Assembly: GCA_009801015.1 (NCBI GenBank)
Contig: VHZZ01002894.1
Location: 53,060-108,997 of the forward strand
DNA: 55,938 bases
From: Silene noctiflora
Lineage: Eukaryota; Streptophyta; Magnoliopsida; Caryophyllales; Caryophyllaceae
Direction of reading: 5' to 3'
The notes below the pieces were generated by a model that was not told where the DNA came from, did no database searches, and was given only the letters and a program-made list of their open reading frames with translations. The first letter of the stretch is position 1. Each line of letters opens with the position of its first letter. This document shows, in pieces, positions 34,682 to 45,355 of this stretch. The position numbers and the translations under genes are program-made.

Positions 34682-35118
34682 GCACTGTCAGCTCCAACTC
34701 TGATAAACTCCATATGATACATGTACTTCAGTACTTTGCCCTCGCAAACGGGGCATTCGATTATATATCGAATCAGTTTCATTCAGTAGATTTTTCGGGT
34801 TCACATTTATTCTGTCACGTCTAATTCAATTATGTACGAAGTAATTAAATATTATTCTCTCTGTTTCATTTATTTTTCATTGATTAAAATATTTTCCGGT
34901 TAAAAAATAAAGATAGATAATTGCGAAACATTAAGACAATTACAAAATGTAAACTAATTAGAAATGTGATTTCTTAACAATTATCGCATTAGCTAATTAC
35001 ATTTTGCATCGTTATTTATCTAATTAAGTAAGATTAACAATTATTCAGAAACAAGAAAAAATAAAGATTATCAGCAAACTGTGCATTTCTTATTTGTCCA
35101 TCACCGCTCCCATCGAAT
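34682..35118. other. Gene-free interval and likely 3' UTR of the small membrane gene
   Basis: The part nearest 35118 should be the 3' untranslated region of the minus-strand gene. 'attctctctgtttcatttatttttc' near 34852 is one end of a Stowaway-like element whose other end is not seen. Confidence 0.4.
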
Positions 35119-35435
35119 TTACCATGCAACAAATCCCAGAAAACTGCAAAAAACAAAGAAAATTGAAATAAACATGGATATTAATTTACAAATAATTTAA
35201 GGTAAGAAGCTCGGAATGAGTTAAAAAGTACATGGTATTACGGTCTTACAGCCAAATCACCATCAAGGAATAATGAAAAGGCGAGAACTTTTTTTACGGT
35301 AAATAAATAAATGAGACGGAGAGAGTACCTGAGAGACCGGAGACCAACATGAGAGCAGAAAGCCTGAAAGAGGAAATGAGCTCCATGATAAAACATGATC
35401 ATTCCTGTACATCCCAACACTAATAATTCCATCAT
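35119..35435 (-). CDS. Small hydrophobic protein, 43 aa, two exons
   Basis: Exon 1 is 35435-35329 (35 codons plus two bases) and exon 2 is 35143-35119 (25 nt including TAA). The 185-bp intron has GT..AG ends, with a pyrimidine-rich TTTTTTGCAG acceptor. The product starts MMELLVLGCTGM, continues through a hydrophobic stretch (residues 4-27) with HGAHFLFQAF, and ends LRSLSFLGFVAW. It should be a single-pass or membrane-peripheral microprotein. I have an impression, unverified, that similar 40-45-residue 'LGCTG..F.HGAN' proteins exist in other plants. Without splicing the frame runs into intron sequence for 30 more codons. A TATA-like word is at 35604-35612. The 5' splice site coincides with a Stowaway-like end. 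Confidence 0.6.
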
Positions 35436-35603
35436 TTTTAATATTTTTTCTATATATTTTTCTCACCTTTAAAAACACTAAATTTGTCTTTATTTTCTCT
35501 CTAGAAATCTATATTTTTTTTTCTTGGTTTCAGTATGGTATAGTTTGAAATAGAAGAAGATTAATAACTTAATACGAGGATGATAAAAGAAGGGTGACAA
35601 GAA

Positions 35604-35612
35604 ATTATATAA
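35604..35612 (-). promoter_or_regulatory. Possible TATA box for the 43-aa protein gene
   Basis: TTATATAAT on the minus strand lies about 170 bp upstream of the ATG. Position and sequence are acceptable, but the region is AT-rich and chance matches are common. Confidence 0.3.
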
Positions 35613-37493
35613 AGTCAAATGATATTGATAAGTTTTGGGAGTTAGCTAGTTGCTAAAAACTAGTGAAATATGTCATAATCTTGTGGTGTTTCTTTACTTG
35701 TTTATATAGTTTGATATATGGTATCAGTCGTGGATTTAGGAGGGCTAGTAGGGACGCTCGCTCTCACTGAAAAATGAAAATTTCGCAAGTTTTAGTTAAA
35801 ATATTCAATTTTTTATTCGAGTTTGTCTTATAGCAGTACTTGTTTGTTCTTAATGAAAATTTTTCTCCCCTACCAACCTCAAATTCTAACTCTGGAACTG
35901 TATGATTGGTGGTGATATAATGACAACATTATTATGAGATAGACTTTATAAAGTGATAGAGTAAATTTTTTATTGAGTTAGTGAATAGTGCGTGAGTAAT
36001 TGGGTTTATAGGCAATTAGTGGATTATACAACCAATTGTATACATTTGATATTTTGATAGTATAGATTTAGAGCTTTATAGCAAAGAATTTGAGCTTATA
36101 TGTACATTTTACGAGATTTATTGAAAAGAATTTGAGCGTCTTTACAAAAAAAAAATTAGCTCAAAATATTATATTGAAATTCAAAAATAATACATATAAA
36201 TTCAATAAGATTTTAATTTTAATCTCTAAAAAATTAAATTGTGAATCAAAATTTTTAGGAAAATGATAAATACAGTCCTAAGGGTTGTATTTAAGGGACC
36301 AAAAAGGAAAGAAAAACTTAAATCAAGCATTAATGACATCAATTTACGCGTAATTGTGTCATAAATTCCTAATTTAATTCTTAAATACAGCCCTTATTTA
36401 TCATTACCCAAATTTTTAAAAGCTCAGCAAAATTGCATATAAACTCAATTTAATTTGTGTTGGATGTACGATGCTCATATACATCTGGATGTATAGTCCT
36501 ATTTGTGGTTTATAGATGGATGATTAAAAGTATATATATAGAGATAGATTAGGTTATGGATATATATAACTATTTTTTTTTTTGACAACGGTAAAGAGGA
36601 TGAATTATACAATGTTTGGGTTATTAGAGCCCTTATTACATCCATAATTAAATATAAAAATAAACCATACAACTAAACATCATACCACTAGAATGAGATA
36701 GCTACGACGATTAATCGAGGCATGTTCCATTACAACTTGTTGTTGTCTAAAAATCAATTCAACTAAAAGTTTAAGCTTAGCGTTGGAGGTGTAGAAATAA
36801 TTTTATACTCTAACACGACTCTTAACATAAATGCCCTTTGAATTTGAGGTGTAAATGTAATGCAGGCCTCCATTTATTGGTGCTGAAAAGGGGTGGTGAG
36901 ATTTGATCCCACCACCTTTTGATCCGTCCTATTTTCATACTATGTCAAAAAATAAACTTAACTTAGCTTAAAGGATAAACTGATGGTTGAAAGATTATCA
37001 ATTATTTTATACTCTTAACTCTAGCAGTTTCCTCTTTTTGTGTCGCTATGTAATGATTTTAACGAGTAATATAGAGGATAAAAAGTGCATGAAATATTAT
37101 ATTTAGCCATAAATGTCATTTAATCCGGTAATACGAGTGAATCTTACATCATATAAGGTTATCACCTACTTAATTTAACGACCATTTATTAGTATTTTTA
37201 TATGCTTATTGAAAAACTGTCTCTAATCTTGTGAGATGTACTCTTTATAAAATCAACAACCTATTTTGTAAAATATTTCAATTTTTTGACAGTAATTGGT
37301 CAGCCTTTTATCTGATCTCAATTATTTAGAAATTATAATGATATTGGACGGCCGACTTTAAAAACTCCATTAAACAATGCTATCCTTGTCAAATAATACT
37401 TGTTTATTAATAGGATGGTCGACATCCAATGATAAGAGTGTAGTGGAGTAGGCAAGGAAAGCCTACAAAATCACTTTTCTTCCATCAAATCGT

Positions 37494-37690
37494 GTTGCTT
37501 GTGACAGGCACTATTCGTCACAAGTTAAAAATGGATAATATTCCTCTTACAATAAGGTAAGTGGGAGAACAAGTGGAGGAGATATAGAGCATTCTATGGA
37601 TAGTTCCACTTGCATATTATGAGAGAGGTAATATCCATCTTCAACTTGTGACGAATAATGGTCCATCTTCAACAAAATTTGTGTTCTCCC
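37494..37690. mobile_element. Hairpin MITE, 'cgtcacaagtt' family
   Basis: The left arm has 'ttgtgacaggcactattcgt' and 'cacaagttaaaaatggata'; the right arm has 'atccatcttcaacttgtg' and 'acgaataatggtcc'. Centre words 'aagtgggagaacaagtgg' match the family of 17117-17295. Confidence 0.6.
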
Positions 37691-38648
37691 ATTGTCATGG
37701 TTTATAATTTTGCAGGTCAATTATTAACAGAAGGTACGAGACATCCTAACTGGTAAAAATGAAGAAAAAATAAATCGGAAATTTTTCATGATTCTTTCGA
37801 ATTCTGGCACACATGACGCTTTTCATTTTAAGTTTCTACGTATGATATCCTCATATCCCAATGTTTTTCTTTTTTTTTTCCAAGAATACCATTTGACAAA
37901 CTTCCATCATAATGCCGTTACTCCTAAGACTTGTGACGCCTTTTTTTTTACTATCTAATACACTAACACCTCATCCTCTAATATCTAAATTCTTATTTTA
38001 TCTAATAAACCAACATTTAGTACATAAATAATAAAAGACAAATAACATAAGTTGCTCAATTACTCATCTAATTACTCGTAAGAGTAAAGACGCTATGATG
38101 GAAGTTTGTCAAAGGGTATTATGGGAAAGAAAAAGGTAAGCACAGGAGTACCCTATGTAAGAATTTAAAATGAGGGATGTCATGTGTTATCCGCCAAAGT
38201 TCAAGGGTAACATGAAAATTTAAGGAAAAAAAATCCTATATTTCTTTAATTTTTGGGCCATACGGTCAATTTCCTGAGATCAACCTAATGTACAACTAGA
38301 TCTGGTACAACTAACTCGATTTAAAGAACTCAACCCAATAACCTGACTCGAGATTTAAAAATGAGCCCAAAAGTGTGACCGAAACTTATCCTAACCGAAA
38401 CTAATCCGTCTCGAAGTGACCCAAAATGACCTGAAATGAGTTATTTAAAGTAAAATCTTGACAAAAAATTTCCCGAATTACATTAACCCGATTTAAAAAT
38501 GACCGATAATTATGAACTTGAATATGAACAAAACAAAATGATCTGACCCGAACCCAACCCCCAACCCCCAAACCAACACTTGATTGATACACATGAAATA
38601 ACTGTCAAATGGAGGAGTAACGTGAAAACGCAAGCAGAACAGAGTTAA

Positions 38649-39532
38649 GGGGGCGTTTGGTTCGGAAAAGGGAAAGGGAATGGATTCAAGAAAGGGAAAN
38701 AAGGGGAATAGAAAGGGATCACCTCTAATCTACCTTATTGTTTGGTTTGTTTCAAAGGAATAAAAGGAATTAACACCAACCATTCCCTTATTAAACTCAA
38801 CTACCAAACACCACCAGCAATGGGTAGGACCTCCTCCGCCTATCACCTTCAACAACCGTCGGGCGCCAGCACGCTGCTACCGTTGCCGGAGATTCCCCTG
38901 CCCCACCACAGTACTCAACCCGCCCCGAATTTTAAACGCTCACCCGACCATCATAAACACCATTAAACGCCTCGAAAAACTCTTCCACCAACGACGTTCA
39001 CTCCCTCACCACCGATCTGGTGTTTTTAGGGGGGGAGAGTATTATACTACGGTGGTGGGGGCGGTTTTAGAGGTTTTGGGTGGAGTTTTGACAGGGGTTT
39101 CGACTGGTAGTGAGGGGTTGTGGGGTATGAGTGGCGTCGATGTAGATGGGTTGAAAATGTCTCCGGCTTGTCGCCTTTCGCACGNTGGTGGTAACGGTAG
39201 TTAAAAGGTGGTAACGGGGGTTGTTGGTGGTTGTCGGCTTGCGGTGGTGGTAGTGTTGGATTTAGAGACGTGGCGACGGGGTGGCTCTGCTGTTGTGGTG
39301 TCGTGATTGTGGTGGCGAATGTGGTGGTGGTTGATGACGAGTGAGGTGGTTGAGGGAAAGAGGGGTAATGAAATCTCATTCATTAGGGGGGTGAGGGGTA
39401 AGGAGGTAGAGTTACTTAGGGGTAAGAGAGGGGTAAAGGGAATGATTGAAAGAGGCAGACAAACACCAACAAAGGGAATCATTTGTTTTAATTCCCTTTC
39501 CCTTTCCTGAATACCCCTAACCAAACGGCCCC
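38649..39532. mobile_element. Tourist/Harbinger-like element with GC-rich interior
   Basis: TAA flanks both ends (38646-38648 and 39533-39535). The termini are GGGGGCGTTTGGTT and, inverted, GGGGCCGTTTGGTTAGGGG. The subterminal 'gaaaagggaaagggaat' and 'attccctttccctttcctg' also pair. The 884-bp interior is unusually GC-rich for the window, C-rich in the left half and G-rich in the right, and contains sequence that looks captured from coding DNA. It carries two unresolved bases (38700, 39185). No transposase is recognised, and frames across it are compositional. Confidence 0.7.
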
Positions 39533-40669
39533 TAAGTAAGGCTCAAAGAATGGATGTTAATTAACAAAAATAACAACAATTCTCCTATAAGATCGTCTTA
39601 TGATATAAAAGTATAAGACTATAAAACCGATCAAATGAATAGCCCAAATATAAAACTTAATTTTTAAAATTTTATTTTCTTTTTCTAACACTCCGTATCT
39701 TATAGTGAATATTAACATATTTAAATATACAAGTAGCTTATCAAAATAAATGATATTGTGGGCTTGCAGTGTTTGAGATATGGACTGATCAGTGATCATG
39801 GGTCCATTTAGGATGATCAACTAAGGTCCATTTCGGCGTCGTAAATGGGCAATTGGATTCTAGTTCGTTATTCTTCATCTGTTCGACCCATTTTCTCACG
39901 TACTCCTTCCGATTCTGAAATACCTTTCATTCCTCACTATTTGTTTGTCTTCATTGACTTTTCATCTAGCCACACTTTTACCCCGGTCGTCCCACTTACA
40001 TCATTATATGCGATTCTTATTATTTACCGTTATAGTTATACTCTCTAAATCATACTATATGATTTTTCTATTTTAAAAAGTAATTGTGGGTCGGAGGAAT
40101 TATGAAATAGTAATAAAAAAAGAAAAATTAAGCATGTCTTGAAAGAAATTGTCAAAGGTCGTCTCATATGAAGATAATAAAAAACATAGTTCATACATAA
40201 CATATTGAAAATTACTTCGTAACAAAAAATACAATGAAAGTTATGAGTAAAAAATGTAAGTAACAAAAAAGGCACTCACGAATCTACAAGTGTTAGGTCA
40301 ATAGCAATGGGGAGATTATAAGAAGTTCCATACATATAAGGAGCTCCTTATATGAAATCGATTTTTGAAGTAAGAAACTGGTTAGAGAAGAAGAGGAGAC
40401 CACACAGAATGTATGGAACTTTTACCATTGAGAAGAAATAAGAGGTTTTATCAATAATGATGTGTGTCGATATGTCATTGAAAAAGTTTAGTATGAAACT
40501 TTAACAATTACTATTGCCCTTAAGAATACATAAGATTCGAAATTTTGTTAAGAATAATTTTTTTTTTTTAAAAAAGTTCCCCAGTTATTGAGAGGATCAC
40601 GTAGAGCAGTGAAGGGAGAACAAATGCCAAGAACTGAGGTAATAAAATGAAATTGTGATAGAAAGGTGT
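39533..40669. other. Gene-free stretch
   Basis: It contains the Stowaway element called at 39901-40102. Open frames on both strands begin at TTG or lie within repeats. No gene is recognised. Confidence 0.45.
39901..40102. mobile_element. Stowaway MITE, 202 bp
   Basis: It is bounded by TA, with CTCCTTCCGATTCTGAAATA at the left and, inverted, ATTCCTCCGACCCACAATTA at the right. The arms have diverged, so it is an older copy than 8906-9000. Confidence 0.55.
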
Positions 40670-40788
40670 GGGTGTAATCATATTGATACTAGTGCACTGG
40701 ATCCCATCAAAGCTCCGTAATTAAGCATGTTTGAATGAGAGTAGTACAGAAATGAATGATCTCTTAAAAATGCTTTAAAATACTCAAC
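40670..40788 (+). pseudogene. 5S rRNA pseudogene, unit 1
   Basis: The 119-bp block aligns end to end with plant 5S rRNA. GGATCCCATCA at 40699-40709 and GAGAGTAGTAC at 40737-40747 are intact, at positions 30-40 and 68-78 of the gene. Most differences elsewhere are C-to-T or G-to-A. The last third, past the C-box, is badly decayed, so the gene should be non-functional. It is followed by a spacer that matches the spacer after unit 2. Confidence 0.85.
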
Positions 40789-41032
40789 GCGAGTTTACAA
40801 TTATTTCCTTTGGACAATGATGGTGTGTCGTCGGGTGGTACTAAATTTCAGTATCACCCACTCATACACACAATAAGAATGCCACATTATGAAAAGAAAA
40901 ACGTGTAAAATAAAAGGTAATACTAAAACTAAATATCTCCAAATAACGCTATTTCATTTTTCTTTCTGAAACACCTTAACATATAGGAGTAGTGTTCATT
41001 GCACTTCTAAGTTACTTGTATAATACTCGCCC
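40789..41032 (+). repeat. 5S intergenic spacer-like repeat
   Basis: The sequence after unit 1 ('ttatttcctttggacaa', 'tcgggtggtact', 'tcacccactcata', then 'agtagtgtt' and 'gcccaaaatgtt') is found again after unit 2 with about the same order and spacing. The 363-bp repeat period (5S plus spacer) is plausible for a plant 5S rDNA unit. Confidence 0.75.
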
Positions 41033-41151
41033 AAAATGTTGTTGCTTTACACTAATGCACTAGATCCCATCAAAACTTCGCAATTAAGCCTCTTTGAACG
41101 AGAGTAGTACAAAGATGTACCCATGTACGATCTTCTGAAAAAAACTTTCAA
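41033..41151 (+). pseudogene. 5S rRNA pseudogene, unit 2
   Basis: CACTAATGCAC (41050) and GATCCCATCA (41063-41072), then GAGAGTAGTAC further on, match 5S rRNA at the right spacing. Its beginning and end are more decayed than those of unit 1, with a small insertion after the GTAGTAC word. A third, internally deleted unit can be traced to about 41375-41430 after a second spacer. Confidence 0.8.
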
Positions 41152-41430
41152 CCCAACGTGAGTTAACAATTATTTCCTTTGGACAACGATGGTGTATCAT
41201 CGGGTGGTACTGAATTTCAGCGTCACCCACTCATATACACAATGAAAACTCCAAACAATGCTATTTCATTTTTCTTTTCAGTATCACCAGATAACATTTC
41301 TTATTTTTCTTTCCAATAACACCTTAACGGATAAGAGTAGTGTTGATTGCACTTATAAGTTGCTCTAATAATACTTCTCCAAAATGTTAGATGATGTTAA
41401 TGCACTATTAAGCCACTAATCATATGCGGT
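41152..41430 (+). repeat. Second 5S spacer and truncated third unit
   Basis: The spacer words of 40789-41032 recur. A short 5S-like remnant ('gttaatgcac' then 'attaagcc') follows at about 41393-41412, where the gene appears to have lost its middle. Confidence 0.65.
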
Positions 41431-43261
41431 TGCTTTACATTTAGTCGAGTAGAAATAGGGATAATTGGTTAGACCACAACGTTAATAATTACATAGAATG
41501 GGTGAATGGGTGAATGGGTTGGGGGACAAACCATTAAGCCACTAATCATATGGTCCACAACTCGTTTTCTTGTATAAACTGAGAATAATGTGCCCACTTT
41601 TGCCATGATCATCTTCTTTAATGTCTACTGTTTGTTTCATCATTATTTTATCCACACTTTCTCCTCTCCTTGGTTGCCCTTTTTCATGTGCATCAACTAA
41701 ATATTCTATTCTTTGTGGTATGACTCAAAACACAATGGTATTAGAGTTGGTGCGCCAATTACGGGGATTAAGGATACAAACCACTTTGCAAAAGTAACCT
41801 CACCCGATTGACTCAATCTGAAAAGGCTGACTCAAAACCCGAAATAACCTGAACTATATCAGCTGAATGTAAGAATTTTAGCTACTCAGCACGAAGTTTA
41901 TCGTTGCACTTTCTTAAGAGTGACATCATTACGATGATAATAGTACTCATATCACGATATTGGAACTGAGAAATATAGCAAATTACCCCAAAAATTTGAT
42001 ACTATGAACAATTAAAATCCTTAACTTATAAATGTAATAAATCAGTCCCATAAATTTCTCTCGATGTGCAGTTATCCATTCAACTAATCAACTAATCTTA
42101 ATCCCGTGAAATTCAAAGAATTGCAATATTATGTGCTGGGGCAAAAAAAAAAAAAAAGGGTTTAGATTTTTTAAATCTTTCATTTTATACCGTAACTTGA
42201 TAATAATTGACCCGAAAATGACCTGACTTAAATTCTTACAAACTCGAAAAGAACTCGTTTAACCCGTTTGACAGGTCTACGAAATAACCAAATAATGTAA
42301 TTACTAGTTAGGATCCATAATTATTTAATTTTTCTTTATTGGGGAGTGATTACTTAGGTTCCATAATGTGGACCACTAAAATGCATGCTTTCAGCCAGTT
42401 ATACAAAAGGGTGGTGGACAATTACATAGTGCAAGGTTTACTTATTATGTTGATGAGTCCCCATTGATGGTAACTTACATTTATTTCCCGGACGAGTTTT
42501 GGCATGTTAGCTCCTTGACTTCTAAGTTGTGACATGACACTGATACGATCCGGTGCATTAGTGCTGACAAGCAACTTGTAACACTAAATATGTTTTGATT
42601 TTCTTCAGAACATATAATGCCACATGTATTGTGAATTCCTCCACCTGTTTAAGATAAAAACAAAAGAATATATATTGTACATTTCAAGGTCATGGAAGAT
42701 TGGGAAATTTCGTGGTAATATCTAATGTACTTTTTTTAATTCTTTATCGAGGACATGATGAAATTTTTTTGCAAGTGTAGTGTAAGTAGATCATTTTGAT
42801 ATGCTTTATCTGCCTTACAAGAAAAAGTTTTTTCTATATCTAGACGATAATCCATGTAAATAGTACATACGAGTATTATATTCAAAGATTTGAGTAATGA
42901 TAGAAACAACCGATTACCTAAAGTCGTTTTTCTTTTAAAATGAGTATATAAAAATGAAGTTAATGTTTAATTATGGAAATCTTCTTTTAGAGTGAACTAC
43001 GACTCAATCAGACGACATTATTTGATCGAGTGAAATTGTTAATTTGTGGGATTGCTGAATTGTATCCGTCTATCCGATAGTCCTAAGACCTCAATTAAAG
43101 AGGTTTTATAGTTTTTTTTTTTGGTTTAGAGGAGCGAGATTAATTAACCCATAAAAACCAAGTCTAACAAACAAACGAAACTAAAACGCATAAAAATGGA
43201 CATATTAAGGCCAAGTTACGTCTCCCATATCATGCTAAACTAAATTGAAAAGATGATCCAG

Positions 43262-43396
43262 CATATCCAACACCACTAGTTAAAACAAAGATATCGCTAC
43301 ATTAGGTCACAGGTTCGATCAATCTCCCCCATATGAATGGCCATGTATATATTGTATTAACCTTGCGCATCTACGGCTCATTTGACACCAAAAAAA
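43262..43396 (+). mobile_element. tRNA-derived SINE-like copy
   Basis: A box-A-like word (CTAGTTAAAACAAAG, about 43276) and a box-B word (GGTTCGATC, 43312-43320) have SINE spacing. A tRNA-unrelated region follows with 'acggctcatttgacacc', and a short A-run (43390-43396) ends it. Confidence 0.55.
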
Positions 43397-43737
43397 TTAG
43401 TCCTAAGAGAATGAGCTCTCTTATGGAGTTTGTACAAATTATTCTACAATTTGTGGCATTTTTTTCTTTATTTAAAAATAAGCAACCACCATGGTAAGTC
43501 GCCCACTTAGTACAACACAATAATATTCACAACTACTACAAAGACAAGACATTGATCTATTCCTACTCCTCCACCACAAAAGCCCACATTCCCTTTCAAC
43601 TTATTTATTAAGTCACTAAAAATAACTCATGCATTACTAAAGTTATAGTTGTATAGGACATTTCTATCCCGTGATTTCAAACTAAATTTAATGTATGTGC
43701 AACTAAAAATTTTTCTAAAAAAATATCAGTCCGTCTC

Positions 43738-43903
43738 ATTGTAGACAGTCACTATCCGTCTATAAAGCTGAAGACGGACAGTGACCCTCCCACAAAATGC
43801 AAGTGGGGTATTCATTTCCGACTCACTTGCACTATCCACTTAAATTCTGTGAAAGGGTCACTGTCTGTATTTAGCTTTAGACGGATAGTGTTCGTCTACC
43901 CAA
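43738..43903. mobile_element. Hairpin MITE, 'gacggatagtg' family
   Basis: The ends are GTCCGTCTCATTGTAGAC and an inverse ending 'gttcgtctac'. Inside are 'agacggacagtgaccctccc' and 'gggtcactgtctgtat' arms around an 'aagtgggg...cacttgcactatccactt' centre. It is very close to the copy at 49641-49815. Confidence 0.7.
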
Positions 43904-45355
43904 GTTTCTTGAGAAAAAAAAATAGTAATATGTAAGAGATGATGTGTGTGTCTAGTTGATCCAAAGTGGACACAAGGTTGATACTTGATAGTCAAGGGAA
44001 GTCCACATGAAAATGTTTTCAAAAGTGATTTTATTAGCTACTCGTTCTGAGTCGGGTAAAAGTATCGGACATGGATGTGTGGAGGAGTATGGATTCGGCT
44101 ATTGTATATTTGTATGAAGAAAAATACTAATGTTTTTATTGTAAGATGAAATGTCGGATACGAGTGTCGATTGTCCGATACAGATATGTGAGATAATATT
44201 GAAGAGTGCGTGTAACATCGGCTACTCGTATCTAATATATTTTTGTAAGAGCAATCAATTTTTCATGTTTTGTAAACTTTGGATAAAGTGATCTTTTAGG
44301 TGAGATTGGTGGAAAGATAGTTTTCAATTTAAAAATGTGAATGTTCAGAGGTCATTCCAAAAATCTCGTGTTATTTTTTTCTTTTACAGAAAATTATAAT
44401 GCATTCGATGAATATTTAAGATGTTCTAACGAAAAATAAATTATTTAGCTTAATAAATTATGCCGAGAGCGGGTTATTGTGTTGTTATCGCATTTTTTTT
44501 TTATATTATAAATAGTTCTAAATTAAGATGTATTCGCAATTAACTAAAAATAACGTTAAAATGAAAAGAGGAATGCGAGAGATCCCAACTTTGAGGGTCG
44601 TAAGCTAAACCTACCGTTTTTATATTGAATTGTCTTTTGCCATGTTTTAGTAAGTAGCAAATCTTTATTGATGAGAGGTAATCCACTAATTATCTTTTGA
44701 GCCTTTATAATTCATAAAAAGAAGTGCTTAAAGCATAAAACAATTTCAAATTTTACATTTTACAAATACTAAAAAATAACAATAACTCTCTCTTAAGACG
44801 GATATATCTATCTTAAGTTAAGACGGATCATGAGATAAAAAAGAAATGTCCTGGGAATAACAAGCTCTTTGTCCTATCTCTTAGATCGCACATGGGTCCG
44901 AGCCGCACCCGTTGAGGAGGAGAGAGTGTCTACTTTACAAGCCTAAGAAAGTTTCATCCCAAAACCAATTGGCAATGGGTGGAGTAGCCCCTTGGGTTAT
45001 AAAGGAGATCACTCTTCTTTATTTCTCCGATGTGGAAGACTTACATGTGATTCTTCACACTATCTATGCAAATGAGTCATTATTTGACTCGTAATTTGTG
45101 AAAAAACAAACATTTTGAGTTTTGACATTAAACTTTGCTCCAACATAAGTCTATAACCCACAAAACATGGAAACACATAAATATAAACTAACAGAATGAC
45201 TCCAAATCTTACACTGAGCTCCATAAGAAACATATATAAAGTTTTGCTAATTTTCTATCATATATATATATATGACCATAGAGATATATCCCTTCATCAT
45301 AATTTATCCTTAAAATAAAAACAACTTAATTTTATAAAATTATCTAATAATTTAA

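Larger units (their letters stand above)
35436..38648. other. Gene-free stretch with LINE tail and MITE
   Basis: No gene is recognised. Near 35741-35900 is a block of the '...ggatttagga...ttagttaaaat' family. A T-run at 36571-36582 followed by 'gacaacggtaaagagg' looks, on the minus strand, like the 3' end and A-tail of a LINE. The hairpin MITE at 37494-37690 is called separately. 38270-38570 is 'acccgaaa'-type low complexity. Confidence 0.45.
41431..45355. other. Gene-free stretch with SINE and MITE copies
   Basis: No gene is recognised. It includes the SINE-like copy at 43262-43396 and the hairpin MITE at 43738-43903. A T-run near 43112-43124 may be a minus-strand LINE tail. A fragment near 44040-44230 carries 'cggacatggatgtgtgg' and 'gtccgatacagat' words like those in 16395-16737. 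The 60-codon frame at 44912-45094 includes an ATG but no recognisable domain; the surrounding 'ccgatgtgga' style suggests a repeat. Confidence 0.45.

Noticed and set aside
39047-39524. Pro/Thr/His-rich frames of 110 and 107 codons
   Set aside because: They fall within the Tourist/Harbinger-like element, cross an unresolved base, and are compositional; overlapping frames are open at the same time.
40670-40788. Functional 5S rRNA gene
   Set aside because: The 3' third is decayed and many conserved positions are changed, so a working RNA is unlikely.
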